This document shows, piece after piece, positions 25,676-33,834 of a stretch of 64,000 nt of DNA (position 1 is its first letter; each line of letters opens with the position of its first letter). The position numbers were made by a program, and so were the translations under genes. The DNA is from Agromyces sp. H17E-10 (GTDB lineage: Bacteria; Actinomycetota; Actinomycetes; Actinomycetales; Microbacteriaceae), in NCBI RefSeq assembly GCF_022919715.1, contig NZ_CP095042.1, positions 248,001-312,000 of the forward strand. Direction: 5' to 3'. Below the pieces are notes generated by a model. It ran no database searches. It was not told where the DNA came from and worked only from the letters and a program-made list of their open reading frames with translations.

Positions 25676-26314
25676 TCAGTCCTCGCCGGCCACCTCGCCG
25701 TTCGTCACGCCCGCATCGGTCAGCGCCCCTTCGAGCCCCGACAGATCGAGCTCGACGCCGAACGGGCGCCCGGAGCCGGTGATGCGCGCCGGCACCCGCG
25801 CGTAGCGTCGGGTCTGCGCGAGCGCGTCGAGCCGGTCGCGCCAGTGCGCGTCGACGGCGTCGCTGAGGAAGCCCGCGTGGCGCGGTCGGTCACCACCGAC
25901 GAGCTGCACGCCGATGCGGTAGCGCCGCGTGAGCCAGCGGTTCGCCCGCGGCACGAGCACCGCGGCCTGGTCGGCCCCGCCGTGCAGGCGGGCGAGCTCG
26001 ATCGCGGCCTGGTGACGGCGGGCATCGTTCACGGGCGCGATCGCCCGGACCTCGCGGTCCGCGTGTGGAGCATCGACGACGACGAGGCCGTCGAGCGCCG
26101 CGAGGTCACCCCACTGGTCGGGGTTGGTGCGGCGACGCGGCACGAGGCCCGCGACGACCCACGCCACGGCCGCGACGAGCGCGATCGTGAACGGCCAGAA
26201 CAACCAGGCGGGCGACTCGGGGCGAATGACCGTCGTCGCGATGAGCAGCACGACGACGACGAGGTACGGCAGCGGTTCCCAGGCGAGCAGGGGCTTCCGG
26301 CGGGGGGCAGGCAC
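25676..26314 (-). CDS. membrane protein of unknown function
   Basis: 212 residues. Two adjacent transmembrane helices, LPYLVVVVLLIATTVI (about 13-30) and LFWPFTIALVAAVAWVVAGL (about 38-60), are followed by a roughly 150-residue soluble domain rich in Arg, Asp and Ala, probably cytoplasmic. No recognised domain. The GTG at 26314 follows TAGCCT (26327-26322) by 7 bases. It is downstream of the LLM oxidoreductase on the same strand and convergent with thioredoxin. Confidence 0.7.
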   Translation of the reverse strand: MPAPRRKPLLAWEPLPYLVVVVLLIATTVIRPESPAWLFWPFTIALVAAVAWVVAGLVPRRRTNPDQWGDLAALDGLVVVDAPHADREVRAIAPVNDARRHQAAIELARLHGGADQAAVLVPRANRWLTRRYRIGVQLVGGDRPRHAGFLSDAVDAHWRDRLDALAQTRRYARVPARITGSGRPFGVELDLSGLEGALTDAGVTNGEVAGED

Positions 26315-26352
26315 GCAGAACAGGCTATCGCGCGGATGCCTCGGGGCCGGTG

Positions 26353-27240
26353 TCAGCGCAGGGCGTCGAGCCGGCCCGCCACCTCGTCGAGCACGCGCTC
26401 CTCGCCGGCGTAGATGCCGGTGCGGCGTGGCCAGTGCGAGACGACATCGGTGAAGCCGAGCTCCCGGGCGCGGCCGACCGCGTCGTCGAAGGCGTCGACA
26501 CTCGCGAGGCTGAACCGCGCCTCCGAGTCGAGCGACAGGGTGCGCGCGACCGCCCGCGGCTCGCGACCGGCCGTCTCGCATGCCGCCTCGAGGCGCTCGA
26601 CGAGCCGGGCGACCCCCCGCCACCAGGCATCCGTGCCGTCGTCGTCGCCGCCGGTCGTGATCCAGCCGTCGGCGGCCGAGGCCACGAGGGCGAGCCCGCG
26701 CGGGCCGTTCGCGGCGAGGTGCAGCGGCATCCGCGGGCGCTGGGCGGGCTCGCCCACCATCCGCGCGCCGTCGGCGGTGAACCAGTCGCCCGTGAACGAG
26801 ATGCCGTCCGCGCCCGGCTCCTCGAAGCGGAGCAGCGCGTCGAGACCGTGCACGAACTCCTCGAAGCGGTCGGCCCGCTGTCGCGGCGTGAGCTCGGGCT
26901 GTCCGAGCACGTGCGCGTCGAATCCGGTGCCGCCCGACCCGATGCCGAGGAGCACCCGGCCACCGGCGATCTGGTCGACGGTCGCGATGTCCTTCGCGAG
27001 CGTCACCGGGTGACGGTAGTTCGGGTGCGAGACGAAGGTGCCGAGCCCGATGCGCTCGGTGACGGTCGCCGCGGCGGTCAGCGTCGGAACGGTCGCGTGC
27101 CAGCGCTCGCCCGCGAGGCTGCGCCACGCGAGGTGGTCGTAGGTCCACGCGTGGTCGAACCCGTAGGTCTCGGCCGCGCGCCAGTACCGGGCGGCGTCGG
27201 GCCAGTCGAACTGGGGCAGGATGACGATGCCGAAGCGCAT
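26353..27240 (-). CDS. LLM class flavin-dependent oxidoreductase
   Basis: 295-residue luciferase-like TIM-barrel protein: MRFGIVILPQFDW at the start, YGFDHAWTYDHLAWRSLAG, the GTFVSHPNYRHPVTLAKDIATVDQIAGGRVLLGIG stretch (given here as the family signature near 70-105) and a C-terminal DEVAGRLDALR helix. The pattern is of the F420- or FMN-binding actinobacterial type; the cofactor cannot be settled by reading. ATG at 27240 lies 7 bases after TAGGCT (27253-27248). An alternative start at 27333 would run into the transporter gene. Confidence 0.87.
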   Translation of the reverse strand: MRFGIVILPQFDWPDAARYWRAAETYGFDHAWTYDHLAWRSLAGERWHATVPTLTAAATVTERIGLGTFVSHPNYRHPVTLAKDIATVDQIAGGRVLLGIGSGGTGFDAHVLGQPELTPRQRADRFEEFVHGLDALLRFEEPGADGISFTGDWFTADGARMVGEPAQRPRMPLHLAANGPRGLALVASAADGWITTGGDDDGTDAWWRGVARLVERLEAACETAGREPRAVARTLSLDSEARFSLASVDAFDDAVGRARELGFTDVVSHWPRRTGIYAGEERVLDEVAGRLDALR

Positions 27241-27250
27241 GACTGCAAGC

Positions 27251-28246
27251 CTAGGCGGAGTGGTCGGCGGAGACTGCAGGCGTGGAGGCCGTGACCGGCA
27301 CGGGCTCGGCACCGAGCTCGACGACCGCGGCACCGCGCGGCTCGGAACGCTCCAGTTTCACGCACACGATGCCGGCGAGGATGAGCACGCCGCCGAGGAT
27401 CTGCAGCGGACCGAGCGCCTCGCCGAGGAGGATCCAACCGGCGATGGCCGCGAACACGACTTCGGAGAGACCGAGGAAGGCCGCGAGGCGCGAGCCGAGC
27501 ATGCCGATCGAGGCGATGCCGGCCGTGTAGGCGAAGGCCGTCGAGATGAGGCCGACTGCGATGAGCGGCACGTACCAGGGGGCGGACGCGCCGAGGAACG
27601 CGACCTCGGCGGTCGACGCCTGCATCGGCAGCAGGCCCGTGAGCCCCGCGAGCCCGAGCGCGACGGCGCCGACGACGAAGCCGGCCGCGATCAGCGCGAC
27701 GGGCGGCAGCTGCTCGGCCGACGACTCGCCCACCGCGTAGTACACGCAGACGCCGATCATCGCGAGCGCGGCGAACGCCAGCCCGAGCGGGTCGAGCCCG
27801 CCGCCGCCCGGTCCGATCACGAGCACGAGGCCGGCGAGCGCGAGCACGGAGCCGGCGAGCACGACGCGCTGCGGCACGCGCCGGGTGCGCAGCCACGCGA
27901 ACAGCACGAGCGCGATCGGCGCGAGGTACTCGATGAGGAGCGTCATCGACACGGGGATGCGCTCGAGCGAGGCGTAGAAGAAGAACTGCACGCCGGCGAC
28001 GGCGACGAGCCCGTAGAGGAGCACCGTCCACTTGGCGCGCCAGAGGGGGCGGAAGTCGCCGCGGAGGGCGACGGCTCCCGGGATCGCGAGGAGGACCGCG
28101 GCGATCGAGATGCGCGCGAGCACCGCCGCGCCAGGTGACCAGCCGGATTCGAGCAGCGGTTTCACGAACACGCCGCCGATGCCGAATGCGAGGCCCGCTG
28201 CGAGCCCGAGCGTGATGCCGAGCACCCCGCGTCGCCGTGACGTCAT
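27251..28246 (-). CDS. EamA (DMT superfamily) transporter
   Basis: 331 residues with about ten hydrophobic helices in two EamA repeats (about 8-140 and 155-290), and a hydrophilic C-terminal tail. Typical segments are GGVFVKPLLESGW, LLIEYLAPIALVLFAW and GLSEVVFAAIAGWILLGEALGPLQILGGVLI (family signature near 250-280). ATG at 28246 follows GGAGG. Likely an amino acid or metabolite exporter; the substrate is unknown. It is divergent from the CGNR regulator. Confidence 0.88.
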   Translation of the reverse strand: MTSRRRGVLGITLGLAAGLAFGIGGVFVKPLLESGWSPGAAVLARISIAAVLLAIPGAVALRGDFRPLWRAKWTVLLYGLVAVAGVQFFFYASLERIPVSMTLLIEYLAPIALVLFAWLRTRRVPQRVVLAGSVLALAGLVLVIGPGGGGLDPLGLAFAALAMIGVCVYYAVGESSAEQLPPVALIAAGFVVGAVALGLAGLTGLLPMQASTAEVAFLGASAPWYVPLIAVGLISTAFAYTAGIASIGMLGSRLAAFLGLSEVVFAAIAGWILLGEALGPLQILGGVLILAGIVCVKLERSEPRGAAVVELGAEPVPVTASTPAVSADHSA

Positions 28247-28358
28247 GTCGCCTCCTCGCCGTCGGGACCACCTGCGGTCCGCGCCCGAGTCCACTCCCTC
28301 GTCATGAGTGAACCCCGTTATGCTCGTGACAGTACCCCTCGACGAGGTCAGGAGTCAA

Positions 28359-28907
28359 ATGCTTTTCACCGATGACACGATCGCGGCGCTCGAGTTCGCC
28401 GCGGCACTCGCCGACACGGTGCCCGGCGCCTCCGAGTCGGGCGACGACGAGCTCGCGACGACGGCGCAGCTCTCGGCGCTCATCGGCGCCTGGCAGTACT
28501 CCGGACGACGCGACGGAGATGCCGCCGAGCTCGCCGAGGTCCGCGAGGCGCGCGAGCGGATTCGCGGCATCTGGGGCCGGCCGCGCGACGAGGTCGTCGA
28601 CGAGGTGAACGCGATCCTCGCCGAGGCCGGAGCGCTCCCCCGGCTCGTGCGCCATGACGACTCCGACTGGCACATCCACGCGACCTCTCCCGAGGCGCCA
28701 CTCGCCGAGCGCATGCTCGTCGAGGCGGCGATGGCGCTCGTCGACGTCGTGCGCGCCGACGAGACCGCACGCCTGCGCGAGTGTGCTGCCGACGACTGCA
28801 CCGGGCTCTTCGCAGACCTGTCGAAGAACGCTTCGCGCCGCTACTGCAGCACGCGCTGCGGCAACCGCATGGCGGCTCGCGCCCACCGGGCGCGCAGCGC
28901 CGACTGA
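28359..28907 (+). CDS. CGNR zinc-finger transcriptional regulator (ABATE domain)
   Basis: 182 residues: an N-terminal ABATE-type helical domain (MLFTDDTIAALEFAAALADT) and a C-terminal zinc finger whose four cysteines are CAADDC and CSTRC, followed by GNRMAARAHR, the CGNR signature. ATG at 28359 has AGGAG at the right distance, and a TATGCT -10 (28319-28324) lies 35 bases upstream. It is divergent from the EamA transporter, which it may regulate. Confidence 0.87.
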   Translation: MLFTDDTIAALEFAAALADTVPGASESGDDELATTAQLSALIGAWQYSGRRDGDAAELAEVREARERIRGIWGRPRDEVVDEVNAILAEAGALPRLVRHDDSDWHIHATSPEAPLAERMLVEAAMALVDVVRADETARLRECAADDCTGLFADLSKNASRRYCSTRCGNRMAARAHRARSAD

Positions 28908-28921
28908 TCGTCAGGGCATGA

Positions 28922-28954
28922 CGAAGGCCCCCACCGAATCGGTGGGGGCCTTCG
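28922..28954. terminator. bidirectional terminator between the CGNR gene and rpsO
   Basis: 15-bp perfect arms (28922-28936 and 28940-28954) with a 3-base loop, between convergent genes. Confidence 0.8.
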
Positions 28955-29020
28955 CAAGACGTTCGCGCCAGGTCGAAGACCCGGCAGGCTCAGTTTCGAG
29001 AGCCGCGCGAGGAACTGCGC

Positions 29021-29290
29021 TTAGCGGCGCAGGCCGAGACGCTCGATGAGCGAGCGGTAGCGCGCGATGTCGACATCGGCGAGGTAGCCGAGGAGACGAC
29101 GACGCTGACCGACGAGGAGCAGCAGGCCACGACGCGAGTGGTGGTCGTGCTTGTGCTCCTTCAGGTGCTCGGTGAGGTCCTTGATGCGCTTGGTGAGCAG
29201 CGCGATCTGGACCTCGGGGGATCCAGTGTCACCGGGGTGCGTCGCGTACTCTTCGATGATCGCCTTCTTGACGTCTGCTTCGAGTGCCAT
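29021..29290 (-). CDS. rpsO: 30S ribosomal protein S15
   Basis: 89 residues, exact family length. Starts [20 protein letters not shown] and contains [15 protein letters not shown] and [20 protein letters not shown], the 16S-binding core. ATG at 29290 is preceded by AAGGGG. S15 binds 16S helices 20-22 early in small-subunit assembly. In most relatives pnp follows directly; here about 9.2 kb of other genes lies between them. Confidence 0.97.
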   Translation of the reverse strand: MALEADVKKAIIEEYATHPGDTGSPEVQIALLTKRIKDLTEHLKEHKHDHHSRRGLLLLVGQRRRLLGYLADVDIARYRSLIERLGLRR

Positions 29291-29440
29291 AGATGGGATC
29301 CCCTTTCTCCTTGTTGCGCGCTGCCCGGGGCCGAATGCCTGGGCTCTCTTGATGCGCGGCCGATTCACGGCAACCTCAATACTCTAGCAGAACGGATGCC
29401 TCGGGCCGACCGCCCGCCGCTCCCGACGAACGCGCGACCG

Positions 29441-30064
29441 TCAGTCGAACGATCCCTCGAGCAGCGTCAGCGCGGCGTCGACGGCCTCGGCCGGCGTGCC
29501 ACTGCCGCTGCGCGCCCACCAGCGCATCGCGCTGAACCCGGTCGTGACGTAGAGATCGGCGAGCAGGTGCGCGCGCAGCGAAGCCGGCGCGCCCAGGAGC
29601 GGCTCGAGCAGTTCGTGCACGGCGCCGAACTTCGCGAGCCCGTGAGCGAGCACCGACGCGTTCGCGTCGATGATGCGCAGGCGTTGACGGGTCACCTCGA
29701 CGAGCTCGGGCGGGAACTCGGCCATCGCGACGTAGGCGCGGTGGAGCCGTGCGACCGCGGCCGGCGCCCGGTCTCCGGGCACGACCGCGTCGCCGGCGAG
29801 CGCCGCCCGGAACCGCTCGATCGCCTCGTCGAATCCGCCCCACACGAGGTCGGGCTTCGACGGGAAGTAGCGGAACAGGGTGCGCCGGCTCACGCCCGCC
29901 GCCTCGGCGACGTCGGCCATCGTGACCTCGTCGAACCCGAGCTCGGTGAAGAGCGCGAGCGCGCGCGCGGCCAGCGCTTCGGCGTCGACCTCGACCGGAC
30001 GGCCGCGAACGCCCCCGGGTCGGGCGCCGTCGGGCGCCGGACGGCTCGGGCTCGAGGCATCCAT
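29441..30064 (-). CDS. TetR family regulator
   Basis: 207 residues. After a 25-residue Pro/Arg-rich lead, the helix-turn-helix reads VTMADVAEAAGVSRRTLFRYF. It is divergent from an SDR gene, with a 21-bp imperfect palindrome (30094-30114) between them as the probable shared operator. Start ATG 30064 or GTG 30070; both are possible and neither has a good ribosome site. Confidence 0.88.
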   Translation of the reverse strand: MDASSPSRPAPDGARPGGVRGRPVEVDAEALAARALALFTELGFDEVTMADVAEAAGVSRRTLFRYFPSKPDLVWGGFDEAIERFRAALAGDAVVPGDRAPAAVARLHRAYVAMAEFPPELVEVTRQRLRIIDANASVLAHGLAKFGAVHELLEPLLGAPASLRAHLLADLYVTTGFSAMRWWARSGSGTPAEAVDAALTLLEGSFD

Positions 30065-30093
30065 GTTCACACCGCCATTCTCTCGGGAACATT

Positions 30094-30114
30094 TTATGGC
30101 ACTGAGTGTTATAA
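30094..30114. promoter_or_regulatory. palindromic operator between tetR and the SDR gene
   Basis: TTATGGCACT-G-AGTGTTATAA: 8 of 10 arm positions pair. TATAAC (30110-30115) may be the -10 of the SDR gene, so binding would block it. Confidence 0.65.
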
Positions 30115-30201
30115 CTAGTGGACCGACTCGAACCCAGGTCGGCGAACCCCACCGCGACGCCGCGCATCCCACGACGCCGCACTCACCGCTGAGGAGCAGC
30201 A

Positions 30202-30963
30202 ATGAACACCGCCATCACCCCCGGACGCTTCGACGGCAAGGTCGCGATCGTGACCGGCGCCGGCTCGGGCATCGGCCTCGCGACGACCGTGCGGCTCGCA
30301 TCGGAGGGCGCCCGCGTGGTCGCGGCCGACGTCTCGAAGGAGCGCCTCGACGCCCTCGTCGCCGAGCACCCGTCGCTCGACATCGTCGCCGTCGCGGGCG
30401 ACATCACGGTCGAGGAGAACGTGCAGGCGCTCGTCGCCGCCGCGGGCGACCGCGTCGACGTGCTCGCCAACGTCGCCGGCATCATGGACGCCTTCCTGCC
30501 GGCCGCCGAGGTCGATGACGCGACGTGGGAGCGCGTCATGAACGTCAACGTCACCGCGGTCATGCGCCTCACCCGCGCCGTGCTGCCCAAGATGCTCGAG
30601 CAGGGCTCGGGCTCGATCGTCAACGTCACGAGCGAGGCGGGCATCCGCGGCGCGTCGGCCGGCGCGGCCTACACGACCTCGAAGCACGCCGTCGTCGGCT
30701 TCACGAAGAACACCTCGGTCATGTACTCGGGCTCGGGCATCCGCGTGAACGCGGTCGCCCCCGGCGGCGTGAAGACCAACATCGAGGCGCCCTTCAAGTC
30801 GGAGCACGCGGGCAAGGTGCTCGGCCCGGTGCTCGGGGCGCTCGCCCTCGTGCCGGCCGAGCCCGAGCAGCTCGCCGCGGCGATCACCTGGCTCCTCTCC
30901 GACGACTCCGCCAACGTGTCGGGTGTCGTGCTCGCATCGGACGGCGGCTGGTCGGCCATCTGA
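30202..30963 (+). CDS. SDR family oxidoreductase
   Basis: 253-residue classical short-chain dehydrogenase: TGAGSGIG cofactor loop (about 19-26), Asp43 after the second strand (AADVS), favouring NAD, NVAG, catalytic Ser in NVTSEAG, and YTTSK. Its C-terminal DGGWSAI is usual. Probably controlled by the divergent TetR. The substrate is unknown. Confidence 0.9.
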   Translation: MNTAITPGRFDGKVAIVTGAGSGIGLATTVRLASEGARVVAADVSKERLDALVAEHPSLDIVAVAGDITVEENVQALVAAAGDRVDVLANVAGIMDAFLPAAEVDDATWERVMNVNVTAVMRLTRAVLPKMLEQGSGSIVNVTSEAGIRGASAGAAYTTSKHAVVGFTKNTSVMYSGSGIRVNAVAPGGVKTNIEAPFKSEHAGKVLGPVLGALALVPAEPEQLAAAITWLLSDDSANVSGVVLASDGGWSAI

Positions 30964-30981
30964 CCCATCGATCCACGAACG

Positions 30982-31016
30982 GGATGCCCCGTGCCGCGCG
31001 TCGGCACGGGGCATCC
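30982..31016. terminator. terminator after the SDR gene
   Basis: 15-bp perfect arms (30982-30996 and 31002-31016) with a 5-base loop. The arms begin GGATGCCCCGTGCCG, shared with the hairpin at 58980. Confidence 0.8.
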
Positions 31017-31052
31017 GTTGCTTCTCCACGACGCCGGGGCGAGACTGGGGCC

Positions 31053-31430
31053 ATGGCCTTCGTGATCAAGCGCGTGTACGAGCCCGCCGAGGCGGGCGAC
31101 GGCTACCGGGTGCTCGTCGACCGCCTGTGGCCGCGCGGGGTGAGCAAGGAGCGCGCCGAGCTCGACCTGTGGGACAAGGACGTCGCCCCCTCCCCCGAAC
31201 TGCGCACCGAGTGGCACCACGCACCCGACCGCGTGGGCGACTTCGAGCACTTCGCCGCACGCTACCGGGCCGAGCTCGACGAGGGCGAGGCGGGCGGAGC
31301 GCTGCTCGAGATCGGCCGCGAGCACGACCGCGTCACCCTGCTGTACGGCGCGCGCGACACGCAGGTGAACCACGCCGAGGTGCTGCTCGGCTGGCTCGCC
31401 GCGCACGGGGCTGCGGTCGAAGGCGACTGA
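31053..31430 (+). CDS. DUF488 family protein
   Basis: 125 residues, standard for DUF488: IKRVYEPAEAGDGYRVLVDR, LWPRGVSKERAELDLWDKDV and the C-terminal VTLLYGARDTQVNHAEVLLGW. The family is widespread and of unknown biochemical function. GAGACT lies 6 bases before the ATG, a weak -10. It stands alone after a terminator. Confidence 0.85.
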   Translation: MAFVIKRVYEPAEAGDGYRVLVDRLWPRGVSKERAELDLWDKDVAPSPELRTEWHHAPDRVGDFEHFAARYRAELDEGEAGGALLEIGREHDRVTLLYGARDTQVNHAEVLLGWLAAHGAAVEGD

Positions 31431-31463
31431 GCGGCCGCGGCTCACCGACGCACGACCGCCCGC

Positions 31464-32315
31464 TCAGGGCGTGAGCGGGAAGATCGCGGGTACGCCCGTG
31501 TGGGCGTAGACGATCACGAGGAACACCACCAGGTCGAACAGCAGGTGCACGACGAGCACGTACGTGAGCGACTTCGTGAGCTTGAACGTGTAGCCCTGCA
31601 CGAGCGCGAACGGGATCGTGAGCAGCGGCCCCCAGCTCTGGTAGCCGAGCTCCCACAGGAACGAGACGAAGACCGTCGCCTGCAGCAGGTTCGCCTGCCA
31701 GGCGGGGAAGTGCCGCATGAGCAGCGCGAACACCGTGCAGATGAAGAAGAGCTCGTCCCACGTGCCGACCGCGGTCACGCCGACCGCGAGCCGCGCGATC
31801 TCGTTCGGGCCGCTCACCGCGGGCCAGTTCTCGTAGACCCCCGATCCGATGAAGTACGCGGGCAGGATGAGCCATCCGGCTGCCGTGACGCCCACGAGGT
31901 AGAGCCACTGGGTGCGCGTCCACCGCCGCCGTGTGCGCCACGGGAAGCGGATCGTGCGCTCGCGGTAGACGAACCGGGAGATGACGAACGGCACGGCGAC
32001 CGCGAGGCCGAGCACGACCGCGAACCGCACCATGCCGGCGTCGCTGAGGTCGGCGTGGAGCGACATCGTCGAGATGATCGCCTGCCCGACGGCGATGAGG
32101 GCGAGATCGGGTGCGAGGCGCTCGGTGCGGCCGGCGCGGTCGCAGAGCCACGCGACGAGCACGCCCACGACGAGCGCAGTCCATCCCGCCCATTGCCAGC
32201 GCAGGCCGAACAGCAGGATCGCGGCGCCGCAGACGAGGATCGCGGGCACGAGCGCGACGGCGTGCGTGCGGACGTCGGCGGGCGATCCGGCAGGGTCGGC
32301 GAGGCGGGCGGTCAC
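31464..32315 (-). CDS. CPBP (CAAX/Abi-like) family intramembrane protease homologue
   Basis: 283 residues with about eight transmembrane helices. The C-terminal ABI region is recognisable: GTWDELFFICTVFALLMRHF (in place of the usual EExxxR, only one Glu follows an Asp), then FLWELGY and VVHLLFDLVVF (motif 3 His). The atypical first motif makes protease activity uncertain. The GTG start at 32315 is chosen because the reading further upstream overlaps the divergent protease gene's control region. Confidence 0.75.
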   Translation of the reverse strand: MTARLADPAGSPADVRTHAVALVPAILVCGAAILLFGLRWQWAGWTALVVGVLVAWLCDRAGRTERLAPDLALIAVGQAIISTMSLHADLSDAGMVRFAVVLGLAVAVPFVISRFVYRERTIRFPWRTRRRWTRTQWLYLVGVTAAGWLILPAYFIGSGVYENWPAVSGPNEIARLAVGVTAVGTWDELFFICTVFALLMRHFPAWQANLLQATVFVSFLWELGYQSWGPLLTIPFALVQGYTFKLTKSLTYVLVVHLLFDLVVFLVIVYAHTGVPAIFPLTP

Positions 32316-32388
32316 GCCCCCAGCATGGCATGCGTCACGCCACGGTGCGGCGCGGCCGAATGTCGCCGGGCGGTGCGACGATCGAGGC

Positions 32389-33477
32389 ATGCAGCAGACG
32401 ATCGTTCCGCCCTACCTGCTCGACCGCATCGCCGATTCGGGGCACCGGTTCCCGCTCGCCGCCGAGGCGGCCAGGCGCTCGCTGCTGCACGACGCACCGC
32501 GACGCGAGCTGCGCGGGGTGCCGCCGCTGCTGCCGCCCGATCGCGCCGAGCCACGTCTGCCCGCGGCGCTGCCCGACGCTCCGTCGCATCCCGACCGCCG
32601 CATCTCCGACGCCGAGGGCACCGAGAAGCTGCCCGGCCGGCTCGTGCGCCGCGAGGGCGAGCACGCGACGGGTGACGAGTCGGTCGACGACGCCTACAAC
32701 GGCCTCGGCGACACCCACCGCCTCTACGACCGCGTCTTCGGTCGCGACTCGATCGACGGCCGCGGCATGCCGCTCGAGGCGACCGTGCACTTCGGCGAGA
32801 AGTACGACAACGCCTTCTGGGACGGCGAGCGCATGGTGTTCGGCGACGGCGACGGCGAGGTGTTCCGGGGGTTCACCGACTCGCTGAGCGTCATCGGGCA
32901 CGAGCTGTCCCACGGCGTGACCGAGCACACCGCGGGCCTGCGCTACCAGGGTCAGCCCGGCGCGCTCAACGAGCACGTCTCCGACGCCTTCGGAGCACTC
33001 GTCGAGCAGTACGCGCTCGGGCAAGACGCCGAGGCGGCGACCTGGCTCATCGGCGAGGGCATCTTCACGCCCGAGGTGCAGGGGCGCGCGCTGCGTTCGA
33101 TGCTCGAGCCCGGCACCGCATACGACGACGACGTGCTCGGCCGCGACCCGCAGCCCGCCCACATGCGCGACTACGTCGAGACGACCGACGACAACGGCGG
33201 TGTGCACCTCAACTCCGGCATCCCGAACCGGGCGTTCGCGCTCGCCGCGCGCGAGCTCGGCGGGTTCGCGTGGGAGCACGTGGGGCGCATCTGGTACGAC
33301 ACCCTCACTTCCGGCCGGCTCGGCCGCGACGCGACGTTCGCCGAGTTCGCGACCGAGACCGTGCACCAGGCCGAGCAGCGGTTCGGCGCCGACTCACGCG
33401 AAGTGCGGGCCGTGCGGTCGGGCTGGCAGACGGTCGGCGTGCTGCCCGAGGCTGGCGAGGCCGGGCACCAGGAGTGA
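32389..33477 (+). CDS. protealysin-type M4 neutral metalloprotease
   Basis: 362-residue thermolysin-family zinc protease: HELSH at 171-175, the third ligand Glu195 in NEHVSD and the substrate-binding His273 in GVHLNSGIPN. The N-terminus MQQTIVPPYLLDRIA is the short propeptide type of protealysin-like enzymes, with no signal peptide and no large FTP domain. It could therefore act inside the cell or be exported by another route. The emfourin-like gene follows 57 bases later, the arrangement of protealysin operons, where the second protein inhibits the protease. Confidence 0.92.
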   Translation: MQQTIVPPYLLDRIADSGHRFPLAAEAARRSLLHDAPRRELRGVPPLLPPDRAEPRLPAALPDAPSHPDRRISDAEGTEKLPGRLVRREGEHATGDESVDDAYNGLGDTHRLYDRVFGRDSIDGRGMPLEATVHFGEKYDNAFWDGERMVFGDGDGEVFRGFTDSLSVIGHELSHGVTEHTAGLRYQGQPGALNEHVSDAFGALVEQYALGQDAEAATWLIGEGIFTPEVQGRALRSMLEPGTAYDDDVLGRDPQPAHMRDYVETTDDNGGVHLNSGIPNRAFALAARELGGFAWEHVGRIWYDTLTSGRLGRDATFAEFATETVHQAEQRFGADSREVRAVRSGWQTVGVLPEAGEAGHQE

Positions 33478-33521
33478 TCGAGGAGTCGGGCGAAGACCGC
33501 CACGAGCAGTGATCGAGGAGT
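33467..33521 (+). repeat. 20-bp imperfect direct repeat at the end of the M4 gene
   Basis: 33467-33486 and 33502-33521 match at 18 of 20 positions, 35 bases apart; both contain AGTGATCGAGGAGT. The first spans the protease stop codon, so the intergenic spacer looks like a 35-bp tandem duplication of the gene end. Confidence 0.6.
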
Positions 33522-33534
33522 AGCATCCAGCACG

Positions 33535-33834
33535 ATGGAGATCATCGTGCAGCGGTCCGGCGGCCTGGCCGGCCTTCGCATCACGTGGCGGGTCGACGTC
33601 GACGAACAGCCCGACGCCGACGCGTGGGTGGTGCTCGTCGACGAGCTGCCCTGGCGCGACGTTCCGCCCGCGCCGCCCGAGCCCGACCGCTACGTGTACC
33701 GGATCGAGTGCGAACCGCACGAGGCGCTGCTCGCCGAGGGGCAGGTCACCGGTCCGTGGCGAGAACTGGTCGACCGGGTTCGCGAGACCGCGCCGCCGCA
33801 CCGCGAGCCGCCACCAGCACCCCGAACGCGATGA
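33535..33834 (+). CDS. emfourin-like inhibitor of the M4 protease
   Basis: 99 residues: MEIIVQRSGGLAGLRITWRV, then an acidic middle, YVYRIECEPHEALLAEGQVT and a Pro-rich end. The N-terminal RSGG..G pattern, size and position right after a protealysin-type protease match emfourin (M4in), the slow tight-binding protealysin inhibitor. It has its own -10 (TAGCAT, 33521-33526) 8 bases before the ATG, so it may be made independently of the protease. Its last 89 bases overlap the convergent YhhN gene. Confidence 0.8.
   Translation: MEIIVQRSGGLAGLRITWRVDVDEQPDADAWVVLVDELPWRDVPPAPPEPDRYVYRIECEPHEALLAEGQVTGPWRELVDRVRETAPPHREPPPAPRTR

Noticed and set aside
31464..33834. Phage-defence island from the neighbouring CPBP (Abi-like) and M4 protease genes
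   Set aside because: CPBP proteins are widespread and the two genes are divergent without a shared operon; nothing else nearby supports defence.
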